The notes: generated from the sequence alone by a model not told the origin. 64,000 bases of DNA from Paenibacillus mucilaginosus 3016 (GCF_000250655.1 NC_016935.1:257501-321500); one strand, 5' to 3'; shown: positions 18,924 to 27,420, numbered from the stretch's first letter. Made by a program: numbers and translations.

Positions 18924-19613
18924 TCAGGCAGGCGGATTGTACTTGTTGCGGTAATGGCGGCTGAATGCGATGATCAGGGGAACCATGACGATCGTCGGCA
19001 GGAACCACAGGATGATGGACACGGAACTCACCCCGAGAAGCCTGGGGGCCCCGAAGACCGTGAAGGCGGTAATGGTTGCGATGCAGCACCCCATCATGGC
19101 GCCGATATGTTCGAGTATCCAGTGCCTGCGTGTCTTGGGCACGGACCGCCAGTAATAGAGCTGCTGGGCACCGAGTACAATCCCGATCAGCGGAAAATAC
19201 TGCAGCAGGGGAAACCCGATGCGGAAGCCGTAAACGCACACCGCGATGCCGCTGAGAAAGAGTAGCAGGGAGAAGCCGAGGTCCCGGAGGCCCCGGTGCG
19301 GCGCGCGGCGGCTCTTGATCCGCAGGACCCGCAGACCGTACCAGGCGGAAGCCGAGCTCAGGACCGCTATGAAGATGAGGAACCAGGAGAAGGCGATCAG
19401 GCTCTCATCGGCGGACGGATCGAGGAAGATCCGGTACACCCCCATGTAGAGCGCCGACAAGGCTACGAAGCCCATGCAGTATACATAGAACCACCCGCTC
19501 CGGTTGTGGGTTCGCCCGCCCTTGACGGTGACCAGCGGAATCCAGAACGTGAACAGGGCGAGAAAGCCCCCTGCAATATGCAGGAGCCGGAACGCATCGA
19601 ACAGCCAGGCCAT
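18924..19613 (-). CDS. Membrane protein of the DUF2306-like type
   Basis: The protein of 229 aa has about seven hydrophobic helices with conserved-looking histidines (LLHIAGGFLALFTFW, GRTHNRSGWFYVYC, RRHWILEHIGAMMG). This resembles DUF2306-type membrane proteins that may bind haem, but the function is unknown. The second ATG (19613) is preferred because GGAGG lies nine bases ahead; the first ATG (19619) is only three bases from it. It stands alone, between sleL and the divergent DinB gene. Confidence 0.65.
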   Translation of the reverse strand: MAWLFDAFRLLHIAGGFLALFTFWIPLVTVKGGRTHNRSGWFYVYCMGFVALSALYMGVYRIFLDPSADESLIAFSWFLIFIAVLSSASAWYGLRVLRIKSRRAPHRGLRDLGFSLLLFLSGIAVCVYGFRIGFPLLQYFPLIGIVLGAQQLYYWRSVPKTRRHWILEHIGAMMGCCIATITAFTVFGAPRLLGVSSVSIILWFLPTIVMVPLIIAFSRHYRNKYNPPA

Positions 19614-19841
19614 GGTCATGGTCCTCCATTGTATGGGTTGCTACCCTTCATCATACCGCAGAGCCGGGGAAGGCAGTAGAGGATAGAAGTCATGGAGGGG
19701 CAGGGGGCATTCTGTCGGATCCTGTTCGGTGACGGACTTTAGACGCAACCGGGAGTTCTGGCTATCCTCTCCGGCATTGGGTATGATGGAGGAACAGCCC
19801 GGCCTCTCGGCCGGGCGGGAACCAACGGGAGAGATGGACTA

Positions 19842-20336
19842 ATGGAGAATAACCGGCAGATTCGGAGCAACATCTGGAATACCGTCGAGGACCTGAGCGA
19901 CATGCAGATCAACACCCGGGTAGAGGAAGGCAAATGGACGATCGCCCAGGTGCTTGAGCATCTCTATCTGATGGAGAAGGCCATCACGGCATCAATGAGC
20001 CGCGAGCTGAACGGAGGCGAGATTCGTCCTGCGGAGGAGAAGAACTTCTTCCTTACCCTCGACCGCAGCCGCTCGGTACCGGCTCCTGCGCCGCTCGTGC
20101 CGGCCGAGGGCTTCTATACGATGAACGAGCTGAAAGACAAGCTGGGGGAATCCAGGAGGACGCTCGAGGAGCTGCTTGCCGGCATTCCGGATGAGGAGCT
20201 CGCACAGAGGTCCTTCCTCCATCCGGTGTTCGGGCTCATGGACCTGAGGCAGTGGCTGACGTTCATCGGCGTGCACGAGCAGCGGCACTGGGGACAGATC
20301 GAGGAACTGAAGATGGGACTGCCTCCGGAGGAATAA
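19842..20336 (+). CDS. DinB/YfiT-like family protein
   Basis: The 164-aa protein resembles the DinB four-helix bundle (KWTIAQVLEHLYLMEKAI, WLTFIGVHEQRHWGQIEEL). The three metal-binding histidines are plausibly the HL of EHLY and the H...H of VHEQRHW. Family members are bacillithiol or mycothiol transferases or metal-dependent hydrolases; the substrate cannot be told. The ATG follows GGGAGAGA. A GC hairpin (19797-19816) lies just before the gene. An SDR gene starts about 90 bases downstream. Confidence 0.85.
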   Translation: MENNRQIRSNIWNTVEDLSDMQINTRVEEGKWTIAQVLEHLYLMEKAITASMSRELNGGEIRPAEEKNFFLTLDRSRSVPAPAPLVPAEGFYTMNELKDKLGESRRTLEELLAGIPDEELAQRSFLHPVFGLMDLRQWLTFIGVHEQRHWGQIEELKMGLPPEE

Positions 20337-20428
20337 TCGCTGGGCGTGCCTCTCCGGACAGTGAGCGGGCGGACGGGGGCGCAGGCGGAGGTAATGGGGC
20401 TAGAGCAACCCTTGAAGGAGTGGGGCGT

Positions 20429-21277
20429 GTGGACAAAAGCGGCAGACATGCGGTGGTCACAGGAGCGAATTCAGGGATGGGGTTGGCCGCATCGGCAGCA
20501 CTGGCGCAGCGCGGCTTCCGGGTGACGATGGTATGCCGGAGCCGGGAGCGGGGGGAGCAGGCGCTGAAAGAGGCCATCTCTCTCAGCGGATCGGAGGAGC
20601 TGGAGCTGATGCTCTGCGATCTCGGCTCGCTGCGGAGCATTCGCGCCTTCGCCGCCGACTTCCGGGCAAAGTACGACAAGCTGGACGTGCTCCTCAATAA
20701 TGCGGGCGTCTTTGCCTTGAAGCGGGAGTTCACGGAAGACGGCTTCGAATCGATGATGGGCGTCAACCATCTGGGGCATTTCCTGCTGACGCACCTGCTG
20801 CTGAAGCCTCTGCTGCAGGCGCCCCAAGGACGGATCGTCGTTGTATCCTCGGGCGCGCACCGCGCAGGAAAGATACATTGGGACGATCCGTTCCTGAGCC
20901 GGGGCTTCAACTTCTGGAAGGGGTACGCGCAGTCGAAGCTGGCGAACGTTCTCTTCACGAAGGAGCTTGCCCGCAGGCTGGCCGGCAGCGGGGTCACGGC
21001 GAACTGCCTGCATCCGGGGGCCGTGGCGACGAGCATCGGCGTGGACCGGAGGACCGGCTTTGGCCGAAGCGTACTGCGGATGCTGAAGCCGGTCTTCCTT
21101 ACGCCGGCCGAAGGGGCCTCCACGGCCGTTTATCTCGCGGTAAGCGAGGAAGCCGCCGGTGTCTCCGGCGAATATTACTACAAACAAAAACCGGCCCCCG
21201 TCTCCCGCTTGGCCGCCGATCCGGAAGCGGCAGGGAGACTGTGGGCCTGGAGCGAAAAGGCAGTGGGACTAACATGA
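20429..21277 (+). CDS. Short-chain dehydrogenase/reductase (retinol-dehydrogenase-like)
   Basis: This 282-aa oxidoreductase has the NADP-binding TGANSGMG motif near the N-terminus, the VCRSRERG loop that favours NADP, the structural LNNAGV motif, catalytic Ser in VVVSSGAH and the catalytic YAQSK. The AQSKLANVLFTKELARRL and NCLHPGAV segments are typical of the WWOX/retinol-dehydrogenase-like SDRs. The substrate is unknown. The GTG at 20429 follows AAGGAG by eight bases; an in-frame extension to 20252 would overlap the DinB gene. Its stop overlaps the start of the next gene by four bases (ATGA), so the two are likely translated together. Confidence 0.88.
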   Translation: MDKSGRHAVVTGANSGMGLAASAALAQRGFRVTMVCRSRERGEQALKEAISLSGSEELELMLCDLGSLRSIRAFAADFRAKYDKLDVLLNNAGVFALKREFTEDGFESMMGVNHLGHFLLTHLLLKPLLQAPQGRIVVVSSGAHRAGKIHWDDPFLSRGFNFWKGYAQSKLANVLFTKELARRLAGSGVTANCLHPGAVATSIGVDRRTGFGRSVLRMLKPVFLTPAEGASTAVYLAVSEEAAGVSGEYYYKQKPAPVSRLAADPEAAGRLWAWSEKAVGLT

Positions 21278-21762
21278 TGATCATGAATGAGAAAATCAAG
21301 GCGGCGGAAGTGGAGCTGACCGGCCTCGACGGCGAATCGCTCGGCGTCGTCTCCCGGGACGAGGCGCTGGCGATGGCGAAAAAGCTGAAGGTGGACCTCG
21401 TCTGCACCTCGCTGATGAGCTCCCCGCCTCCCTGCCGGCTGATCGGCAGAGGAGCGGCCAAGGAGGCGCAGCAGAAGGAGAAACGGGCCGCCGGCGGCGG
21501 AGCGCCGGCCAAGGTGAAGGAGCTGCGGCTGACCCCGCATATCGAGGAACACGACTATGAGACGAAGCAGCGACAGGCGGAGAAGCTGCTTGCTTCAGGT
21601 CATGCCGTACAGCTCGTGGTCAAAACCGGCTCCGCCAAGGAAAGTGCGGCGGCCAAAGCGCTGCTGGAGCGGCTGCTGAAGGATCTGGCCCCGGCGGGCA
21701 GCGGGGAGTCCGGCATCCAGGTCAGCGGCAAGGGGGCGCAGGTCAAAGTCAACCCGCAGTAA
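21274..21762 (+). CDS. Divergent translation initiation factor IF-3 paralogue
   Basis: The 162-aa protein aligns by eye with IF-3 over both domains. The N-domain reads NEKIKAAEVELTGLDGESLG, then VDLVCTSLMSSPPPCRLI where IF-3 has DLVEVAP..PPVCRI. After a basic linker the C-domain begins VKELRLTPHIEEHDYETK, matching IF-3 VKEIRLSPTIDEHD. The usual GRE(I/M) stretch is missing, and the end is rich in Ala and Gly. It probably binds the ribosome or RNA, but canonical function is uncertain because key residues differ. A true infC normally lies with rpmI-rplT, not seen here. It is coupled to the SDR gene by ATGA overlap. Confidence 0.8.
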   Translation: MMIMNEKIKAAEVELTGLDGESLGVVSRDEALAMAKKLKVDLVCTSLMSSPPPCRLIGRGAAKEAQQKEKRAAGGGAPAKVKELRLTPHIEEHDYETKQRQAEKLLASGHAVQLVVKTGSAKESAAAKALLERLLKDLAPAGSGESGIQVSGKGAQVKVNPQ

Positions 21763-21838
21763 GCGGGGGCGTTCGGCGGGCTTGAAGTGGCGGGTAAGAC
21801 CGATGGGCCGGCGTTGGCTGCCGGCCTGGCAGCAGCGG

Positions 21839-22168
21839 CTAACCCCGCCCGCCCCGTCCGCACCTGGCCTGGGGCGACTGCGGGTCGAGCTGCATGAATT
21901 CGAGGCGGTTGCCGTCCGGGGAGTGGACCCGGCACTGCCAGTTGCGGTCTTTGCCCATCTGGGGCTCGACACTGAGCGTCACGCCATGGCTGCACAGGTG
22001 GGCGGCCATGGCTTCAACGCTCTCGGCCTCCAGGCAGAGGTGCGGGAAGCCGACCGGGCGTTTGACGGGCTGCGGGCGGTTCCGGCCGCCGTAGTACAGC
22101 TCGATGAACTGCAGCCGGATACCTGAAGATAGACGATCGGGGTTCGTCCTGATCGTTATGAATTTCAA
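21839..22168 (-). pseudogene. VOC/glyoxalase-family fragment, N-terminal half missing
   Basis: From GIRLQFIELY to GNRLEFMQLD the reading frame matches the second half-module of vicinal oxygen chelate proteins, including the metal-ligand glutamate of RLEFMQL and a GFPHLCLE strand. The first half-module is absent: upstream codes only MKFITIRTNPDR, and the only start is a TTG inside a palindrome without a clear ribosome site. I read it as a decayed gene; a short functional half-VOC cannot be excluded. Confidence 0.6.
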
Positions 22169-22187
22169 AGGCTTTGGTCAAAGCCTT
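22168..22187. repeat. Short perfect palindrome before the UvrC-like gene
   Basis: AAGGCTTTG and CAAAGCCTT form a 9-bp inverted repeat separated by two bases. It covers the apparent start of the VOC fragment and could be an operator or a remnant terminator. The stretch 22169-22435 otherwise has no supportable gene. Confidence 0.45.
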
Positions 22188-22435
22188 GAATTGTGATGAA
22201 AGCCCTTTCTTTCCTGCTGGATTCAGCTTACTCCAATCCGGGAGCCCGCAAGACTTAAGGATAGGCTGACCGCCTGCTTCTTTCAAAGCTTCTCCCGGTG
22301 ACAGTTCGTCGAACGGTCTGGAATATTTTCGGAGGCCATTGTACAATAAGGAAGCGCGAACCTCCGTTCGCCGCCAGTCGCCGTCCATCATCCCAAGCTA
22401 AGTGCACACCCGAGAAGGAACAGGGGGATCCTACG

Positions 22436-23554
22436 ATGCCGTTCGTCTTCCAGGCCGCTGTCTATCCCGAACGTCCCGGCTGCTACATCATGAAGAATGA
22501 GGCGGGGCGCATATTGTATGTCGGCAAGTCCAAGAATCTGCGGAGCCGTCTGCGCTCCTACTTCCAGACCAACCACAAGCGCAAGAGGCTGCGCCAGCTC
22601 GTCGAGGAGATTGCTTCGATTGAAGTCATGCTCGTCAACAACGAGGCGGAGAGCCTGCTGCTCGAAAATAACCTGATCAAGATCCACAAGCCGCCGTTCA
22701 ACCGTGCGCTGAAGAAGGACAACTCCGGGTACGCTTATCTGCACATGACGGCTGAGCGGCTGCCCCGTCTGGACGTGTACTACCGCGACCGACGGCCCTC
22801 GGCCGTCCGTGCGGCATCGGCCGCTTCCGGAGAGAAGAAGCCGGAGACACCGGATAAGGAGCAGCGCTTCGGCCCCTACCGGAGCTCGCGCTTTCGCAAT
22901 GCGGTCATGGAGTTCGTCGCCGACCACTACCGTCTGCGGACCTGCACCACGATGCCGAAGCGCGTCTGCCTGCTCTACCATATCGGGCGCTGCAGCGGCG
23001 TCTGCGAAGGGAAGATCTCCGAGGAGGAATACCGAGAAACGGCCCGCCAGGCCGCTGAGCTGCTGCTGCGCCACGGAGATGATCTGATCGCCGCCATGTA
23101 CGGCAAGATGGAATATTATGCGGAGCGGCTTCAATTCGAAGAGGCCGCCTCCATGCTGCGGCATATCCGGGTGCTCGAGCAGATGCCCGCCAAGCAGATT
23201 GTCGACCGCGAAGCCCTGGTCGATCAGGATGTGCTGTATTTCGGCGAAGAGCGCGTTCTCGTCGGCAAAGTACAGGAGGGCATGCTCCGGGACTTCGACC
23301 TGCTTCCGCTGGATCAGGGGCTGGGCGATGCCGCCTGTGACAGGTTCCTCGTCTCCCGCTATTCGGCGGAGCGGCCTCACGAGCTCATCGTCAACCGGAT
23401 CTGCGACCCCCGCATGGTGCGCTCGCTGCTCCACCGGGGGGGCGGCCCGCCGGTCAAGATTACGCAGCCGAAGCGGGGACTGAAGTACGAGCTGCTGCAG
23501 CTGTGCAAGGAGAATTACGAGTACCGCCTGCAGCGGGAGCTGCAGGGATGTTAG
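22436..23554 (+). CDS. UvrC-like GIY-YIG nuclease lacking the C-terminal nuclease half
   Basis: The 372-aa protein matches the N-terminal part of excinuclease subunit UvrC. It has a GIY-YIG domain (PGCYIM, ILYVGKSKNLRSRLRSYF, and the metal-binding Glu in LLLENNLIK), a cysteine-bearing middle (CLLYHIGRCSGVCEGKIS) and a UVR helix pair (YYAERLQFEEAASMLRHI). The protein ends with KRGLKYELLQLCKENYEY, where full UvrC goes on to the RNase H-like and helix-hairpin-helix domains. Full UvrC is about 600 aa, so this resembles a Cho-like 3' incision paralogue. The ATG follows GAAGGAACAGGGGG. The stop is followed by a clean terminator, which argues against recent truncation. Confidence 0.85.
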   Translation: MPFVFQAAVYPERPGCYIMKNEAGRILYVGKSKNLRSRLRSYFQTNHKRKRLRQLVEEIASIEVMLVNNEAESLLLENNLIKIHKPPFNRALKKDNSGYAYLHMTAERLPRLDVYYRDRRPSAVRAASAASGEKKPETPDKEQRFGPYRSSRFRNAVMEFVADHYRLRTCTTMPKRVCLLYHIGRCSGVCEGKISEEEYRETARQAAELLLRHGDDLIAAMYGKMEYYAERLQFEEAASMLRHIRVLEQMPAKQIVDREALVDQDVLYFGEERVLVGKVQEGMLRDFDLLPLDQGLGDAACDRFLVSRYSAERPHELIVNRICDPRMVRSLLHRGGGPPVKITQPKRGLKYELLQLCKENYEYRLQRELQGC

Positions 23555-23605
23555 CAGCTTTGATGCCTGTGTTACTGTTACAGCCCTTATACCTTATTCA
23601 TTCCG

Positions 23606-23634
23606 GCCGGCCTTTGTCGAAGGGCCGGCTTTTT
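23606..23634 (+). terminator. Terminator of the UvrC-like gene
   Basis: A 10-bp stem (GCCGGCCTTT/AAGGGCCGGC) with loop GTCG is followed by five T, 51 bases after the stop codon. Confidence 0.88.
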
Positions 23635-23762
23635 GCTGTCAGCCCCGGGCATCCAAATCCGCACATCCATTGGTAAAGTGGCCGTTTCCTGCTTGTCTGC
23701 GGGGACGTTCCAGGCATACAATAGAGCGGCAGTCATCTTACCGATAAAGAGGTGCCAGCCAA

Positions 23763-24371
23763 GTGATCTACGGACGTGACGTAACGAGAAAGGTTATTTG
23801 TATCGGCCCGAATTTCCGGGCGTTCCGGGAAGAGAAGGGGATAACCAATGACGGGGAGCTGTCCCTGTCGCTGAAATCGCCCGAGAGTCTTACCTTCGGC
23901 GATACCGTTCGGGTATCCCGGGAGATGGGGGCGTTCATCTGCGAAGTCGAGATGGCGGTCATTATCGGCCGGGATGCGAAGAATGTCAGCGAAGATGAGG
24001 CCGCATCGGTCATCGCCGGCTATGCCATCGCCAACGACATGACGGCAGCCGACCATTTTGGTGACGGTCGCTTGAAGATGTATGATGAAATGACCCCGAT
24101 CGGACCGATGGTGGAGCTCCGCGATCCTTCGGATGTGGAGCTCGAGCTGTGGGTGAACGGTCAGCGGATCCAGCAGGGGCATACGTCGGAGATGCTCTTT
24201 GCGCCTCTGTGGCAGGTCGCCCATCTCTCCCGGATCATGACGCTCCGCAGGGGAGACGTCATCTTGTCCGGTACGCCGGCGAACCCGCAGGTGTGCCAGC
24301 CGGGAGATCGGATCGAGCTCCGCAGTCCGCAGCTCGGCACGCTAAGTCATACCGTCGTGGTGGAGCCTTGA
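23763..24371 (+). CDS. Fumarylacetoacetate hydrolase family protein
   Basis: The 202-aa protein has the FAH fold features: VICIGPNFRAF, the metal-binding Glu pair in CEVEMAVIIG, the NDMTAADHF loop with Asp, GPMVELRDP and LSGTPANP. Family members hydrolyse or decarboxylate acylpyruvates and related diketo acids, with Mg or Mn. This short form resembles acylpyruvase/oxaloacetate decarboxylase-type members, but the substrate cannot be read from sequence. The GTG at 23763 has GAGGTG about nine bases ahead. A terminator overlaps the stop codon. Confidence 0.85.
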   Translation: MIYGRDVTRKVICIGPNFRAFREEKGITNDGELSLSLKSPESLTFGDTVRVSREMGAFICEVEMAVIIGRDAKNVSEDEAASVIAGYAIANDMTAADHFGDGRLKMYDEMTPIGPMVELRDPSDVELELWVNGQRIQQGHTSEMLFAPLWQVAHLSRIMTLRRGDVILSGTPANPQVCQPGDRIELRSPQLGTLSHTVVVEP

Positions 24372-24392
24372 TTCGTCAAGGCTCTTTTTTTC
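24363..24392 (+). terminator. Terminator overlapping the end of the FAH-family gene
   Basis: The 9-bp stem GAGCCTTGA/TCAAGGCTC with loop TTCG is followed by a long T run. The 5' arm contains the last codons and stop of the gene. Confidence 0.9.
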
Positions 24393-24429
24393 TGCCTTGA
24401 ATTGACCTATGGATAATTATAAGCCCTTC

Positions 24430-25377
24430 TTACCACTTCAGCATACCGCCGTCCGTCCGCTTCAGGCCCCGGATCTTGCCCAGATCCTCAGCCAGACGAA
24501 GGGCGGCCAGGTCTTTCATCTTGGCTTCGACCATGACGTCGATCCGTTCCATCCCCGCCTCCCGGCAGCCGCGAAGGAAGGCGGCCAGCGGCTCCGGGTT
24601 AATATAGTCGGCATGGGAGCGGAAGTCTTTCTCCTCTTTCGGGGAGGAGACATGAATCTTCATCGGACGCCCGCCCCACGTGGCACGGATTCTCCCGAGA
24701 ACGTCCAGCGGATCCGTGCCGGAGGGGTTGCACCAGTCGTGGTGAAGGTCGAGCATCATCGGGCGGCCGAGCCGTTCACAGACCTCCAGCGTCTCCAGGA
24801 GGGTGTAGGTTTTGTCATCATTCTCGAAGGTCATCCGCGCCGCCACAGGAGCAGGCACTTCCGGAAATTTCTCATACAGGCGTTCCATGGCGGAGGCCTT
24901 GTCCCCGTAAACCCCGCCCACGTGAATGTTGATCACCGCCGAATCGTCCAGACCCATGCCGTCCAGCAGGGCCGCATGGTATTCGAGGTCGCGGATGGCC
25001 GCTTCCACGACCGGATCTTTGCCGTTCAGAAGGGTGAACTGGTTGGGATGCATGGAGAGGCGGATGTCATGGCGGCGGGCGAACCCGCCGAGCTCCGCCA
25101 GCTCCTTCTTGTACACTTCCCCCACATCGATCAGGACTTCCGGGTGGGTGGCCAGCGGGATGAGGGAGGAGGAGAGACGGAAGAGCCGGATCCCGTGGGC
25201 CGCGTTGTAATAGAGAATGCGCCGCGTCGCCTCGAGGTTCTTGCGGCCGACCTCGATCGCCCGCTGCATGGCCTCCTCCCGGGGCCGCTGGGAGAACAGC
25301 TTGTAGGTGAAGGTGGAGCTGGGGGTGTTATTGAAGATGGCAAGCGCCATTGAGACGTAGCCGATCCGGATCTCCAT
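24430..25377 (-). CDS. uvsE: UV damage endonuclease UvsE/UVDE
   Basis: This TIM-barrel endonuclease nicks DNA 5' of UV photoproducts. The 315 aa begin MEIRIGYVSMAL and contain the family motifs FRLSSSLIPLATHPE, RLSMHPNQFTLL, INIHVGGVYGDK, TFENDDKTYT, LDLHHDWCNP and KIHVSSPK. These carry the metal-binding His, Glu and Asp residues. The ATG at 25377 follows GGAAGGAGCACC, so the longer frame was not used. UvsE is common in endospore formers. It stands convergent to the FAH gene and near a UvrC-like gene, but they do not form an operon. Confidence 0.95.
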   Translation of the reverse strand: MEIRIGYVSMALAIFNNTPSSTFTYKLFSQRPREEAMQRAIEVGRKNLEATRRILYYNAAHGIRLFRLSSSLIPLATHPEVLIDVGEVYKKELAELGGFARRHDIRLSMHPNQFTLLNGKDPVVEAAIRDLEYHAALLDGMGLDDSAVINIHVGGVYGDKASAMERLYEKFPEVPAPVAARMTFENDDKTYTLLETLEVCERLGRPMMLDLHHDWCNPSGTDPLDVLGRIRATWGGRPMKIHVSSPKEEKDFRSHADYINPEPLAAFLRGCREAGMERIDVMVEAKMKDLAALRLAEDLGKIRGLKRTDGGMLKW

Positions 25378-25567
25378 GAGGGTGCTCCTTCCGCTGCTGC
25401 ACTGCAGAACTTTAGCCATATGTTATTAGTAATTTAACTCAAAAGGGGCTCCCTCACCCGGGTATTTGATTAGGCCAGGCGATACGGAGGGTATGTAATC
25501 CGTAACTGGTGCCCAAACAGAGGGCGAGGAGAATACGAAAGGTGCGAATCCAAAGGGGGGAAGCCGC

Positions 25568-26134
25568 ATGGACCACCGGTTTCCGGGCGACCCGCGGGCC
25601 GGAGCCTGCCGGCTGCCGGACGGGTATGCCGTACTGGCCGAAAGATATGCCAACACCGCGCTCAGTGCGGCGGTGAACGTGACGGGCGACTGGCCTGCCG
25701 GAAGGGCGGCTGTACGTGCCGCGCTTGCGAATGCAGCCCGGAAGAAGGCGGAGCTTCCGCCGCCGCATGAGGCTGGCCGTTGGCTGTACCTTCAGGCCCG
25801 GCGGGAGGCGCTGAGGATGCGGCGAAAGGAAGGCCTGCCCGGCTGGTCCATGTCCCGAGCAGAGGCGGCGGAGGCCGTGCTTCCCGGAGGGGCTGCGCCG
25901 TATGAGGCGCTCGGCCGCGTACAGGAGCAGGACCGGGGCCTGTTCCTGCTGCGCGAGCTGGGCGGCCTCGGCGAGGCGGAGATCGCCCGGGCCGTGAACC
26001 TGACGCTGAACGCGGTGCGCGTGCGGCTGCGGCGGACGGAACGCCGCTGGGACAGCGCTTCGCTTGCGGCGGTATGCCGGAGCTTGGCGGCCCGCCGCCT
26101 GCCGCGGGGATGGGCGTCGGCCATGGCGGAGTAA
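25568..26134 (+). CDS. Sigma-70-like (ECF-type) protein with recognisable region 4 only
   Basis: The C-terminal half of this 188-aa protein looks like sigma region 4: LFLLRELGGLGEAEIARAVN followed by LTLNAVRVRLRRTERRW, a helix-turn-helix for -35 recognition. The N-terminal half is Ala/Arg-rich, and a region 2 with the -10 and core-binding motifs cannot be traced clearly. The ATG follows AAAGGGGGGAAGCCGC. No anti-sigma gene is adjacent. It could be a highly diverged ECF factor or another DNA-binding regulator. The first 90 residues have very high GC. Confidence 0.55.
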   Translation: MDHRFPGDPRAGACRLPDGYAVLAERYANTALSAAVNVTGDWPAGRAAVRAALANAARKKAELPPPHEAGRWLYLQARREALRMRRKEGLPGWSMSRAEAAEAVLPGGAAPYEALGRVQEQDRGLFLLRELGGLGEAEIARAVNLTLNAVRVRLRRTERRWDSASLAAVCRSLAARRLPRGWASAMAE

Positions 26135-26560
26135 GCGCCCGTGAACGGGCCTGCCCGTATACGCTCGGCTTGGCAGCGTGCAGTCGGCGGAGCGACTCGC
26201 TCTTATCTGCTGCGGCGTGCTGTGCTGCTCAAGAAGCCCGGCGAAGGAGCGTCCCGCTGTGTTGCATGGGGACGTCTCCGCGGATGGGCGGTGCGTCCGG
26301 TCCGCGTGCAGCCTCCGCTGAAGGCCTCTTCGCCTAAGCGCAGGTGGGGTGGGCCATGCTGCCGAACGGACAGGCAGCAATCTCCTGTCGGCGCCGGCCG
26401 TTCCCCTGCGCGGCAGGGCGGACCGCCTTTGCGTCTCCGCTGCCGCAGTTCGTGCTGCTTTTCTCCCCGGCTATCTTTCCTGGTACTCCTCCGGATTCGG
26501 TTCGATTGGTTCCCGGCGGTGTAATAAAAGGTACGAATCTAAGATGGGGGTGGGACAAGT
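26135..26560. other. 426-base stretch without a supportable gene
   Basis: Several overlapping short frames exist here, but none has homology that I recognise or a good ribosome site. The stretch is GC-rich like its surroundings. No repeat or clear promoter was found. It may hold the end of the upstream transcript and the promoter of the DUF1232 gene. Confidence 0.5.
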
Positions 26561-27022
26561 ATGGAAGCTAATCCAAAGCAGGGGCTGAGCCCGGAGCAGG
26601 AGAAGGCGATCGGGGACAATATGACGAAGTATGAGAAGCATTACTCGGAAGAGGGCTTCTGGTCCAAGATCAAGAAGTACGCCAAGCAGGCCGGTGAGGT
26701 CGTAGTGCATGCCGGGCTGCTGCTCTACTATGCGCTGAATAGCCCGAAGACGCCGACCCGTGCCAAAATGCAGATCTACGGGGCGCTCGGCTATCTGATC
26801 CTTCCGGTCGATCTCATTCCGGATTTCGTGATCGGCATGGGTTTCCTCGACGACTGGGGGGCCTTGGCACTGGCGATCAAGTCGGTCAGCGAGGCCATCG
26901 ACGATGAGGTGAAACGCCAGGCGAAAGAGAAGGTCGACGATCTGTTCGGAGGGACGGAAGAGGACGGACAGCCGAAGAGCACCGTGATGAACAGCCCAGC
27001 TCAGGAAGTACGGCAGCCATAA
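26561..27022 (+). CDS. DUF1232 (YkvA-like) membrane-associated protein
   Basis: The 153-aa protein has the DUF1232 core: LLLYYALNSPKTPTRAKMQI, GALGYLILPVDLIPDFV and GFLDDWGALALAI. This short hydrophobic domain is widespread and of unknown function. The N-terminus is charged and the C-terminus acidic, with an FGGTEEDG linker. The ATG is preceded by GGGGGTGGGACAAGT. It stands alone and is followed by a strong terminator. Confidence 0.88.
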   Translation: MEANPKQGLSPEQEKAIGDNMTKYEKHYSEEGFWSKIKKYAKQAGEVVVHAGLLLYYALNSPKTPTRAKMQIYGALGYLILPVDLIPDFVIGMGFLDDWGALALAIKSVSEAIDDEVKRQAKEKVDDLFGGTEEDGQPKSTVMNSPAQEVRQP

Positions 27023-27060
27023 TGCAGGATCTGCAGGGACGACAGCAGGGCGGGACGCCA

Positions 27061-27093
27061 AAAGAGCACGGCCCCGAGGGGCCGTGCTCTTTT
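27061..27093 (+). terminator. Strong terminator between convergent DUF1232 and YdjO-like genes
   Basis: AAAGAGCACGGCC pairs perfectly with GGCCGTGCTCTTT around a small loop, with TTTT after it. The minus strand also ends in TTT, so it may work in both directions. Confidence 0.9.
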
Positions 27094-27124
27094 CATGCGA
27101 AGGTCTTCTCCGCTTTATGTGGAG

Positions 27125-27331
27125 TTACTTTTTGGCATTGGTAAAGTGGTTTACCAGGACGGGAAGCATCTTCGTATTCTGAACCATGACCGAACTGCAC
27201 AGGGGACAATACGGCTGTTCTTCGAAAGCGAAGTTATCACGCATCCAGCTGTTGCATCCTTCTTTGCTGCAGGTCCAGACAGGTGTTTCTTCTTGTGGGG
27301 CCGGTTCCATGGTTCGTTTGGAAAAATACAT
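27125..27331 (-). CDS. Cold-inducible YdjO-like zinc-ribbon protein
   Basis: The 68-aa protein begins MYFSKRTMEP and has two CxxxxC/CxxC pairs (WTCSKEGCNSW and YCPLCSS), a likely zinc ribbon, then MVQNTKMLPVL. This matches the pattern of B. subtilis YdjO, which is cold-inducible. The ATG at 27331 follows GGAGGG on the minus strand. A csp gene lies about 90 bases upstream on the same strand, so the two may share a cold-induced transcript. Function beyond cold induction is unknown. Confidence 0.85.
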   Translation of the reverse strand: MYFSKRTMEPAPQEETPVWTCSKEGCNSWMRDNFAFEEQPYCPLCSSVMVQNTKMLPVLVNHFTNAKK

Positions 27332-27420
27332 GTAATGTCCCTCCGTGGTATGGTTATTCAATCCAGTTCAATCGAAAAGAACTGCCCGGGAGGGACAGTT
27401 CTTTTATGGATGCGGGCGAA

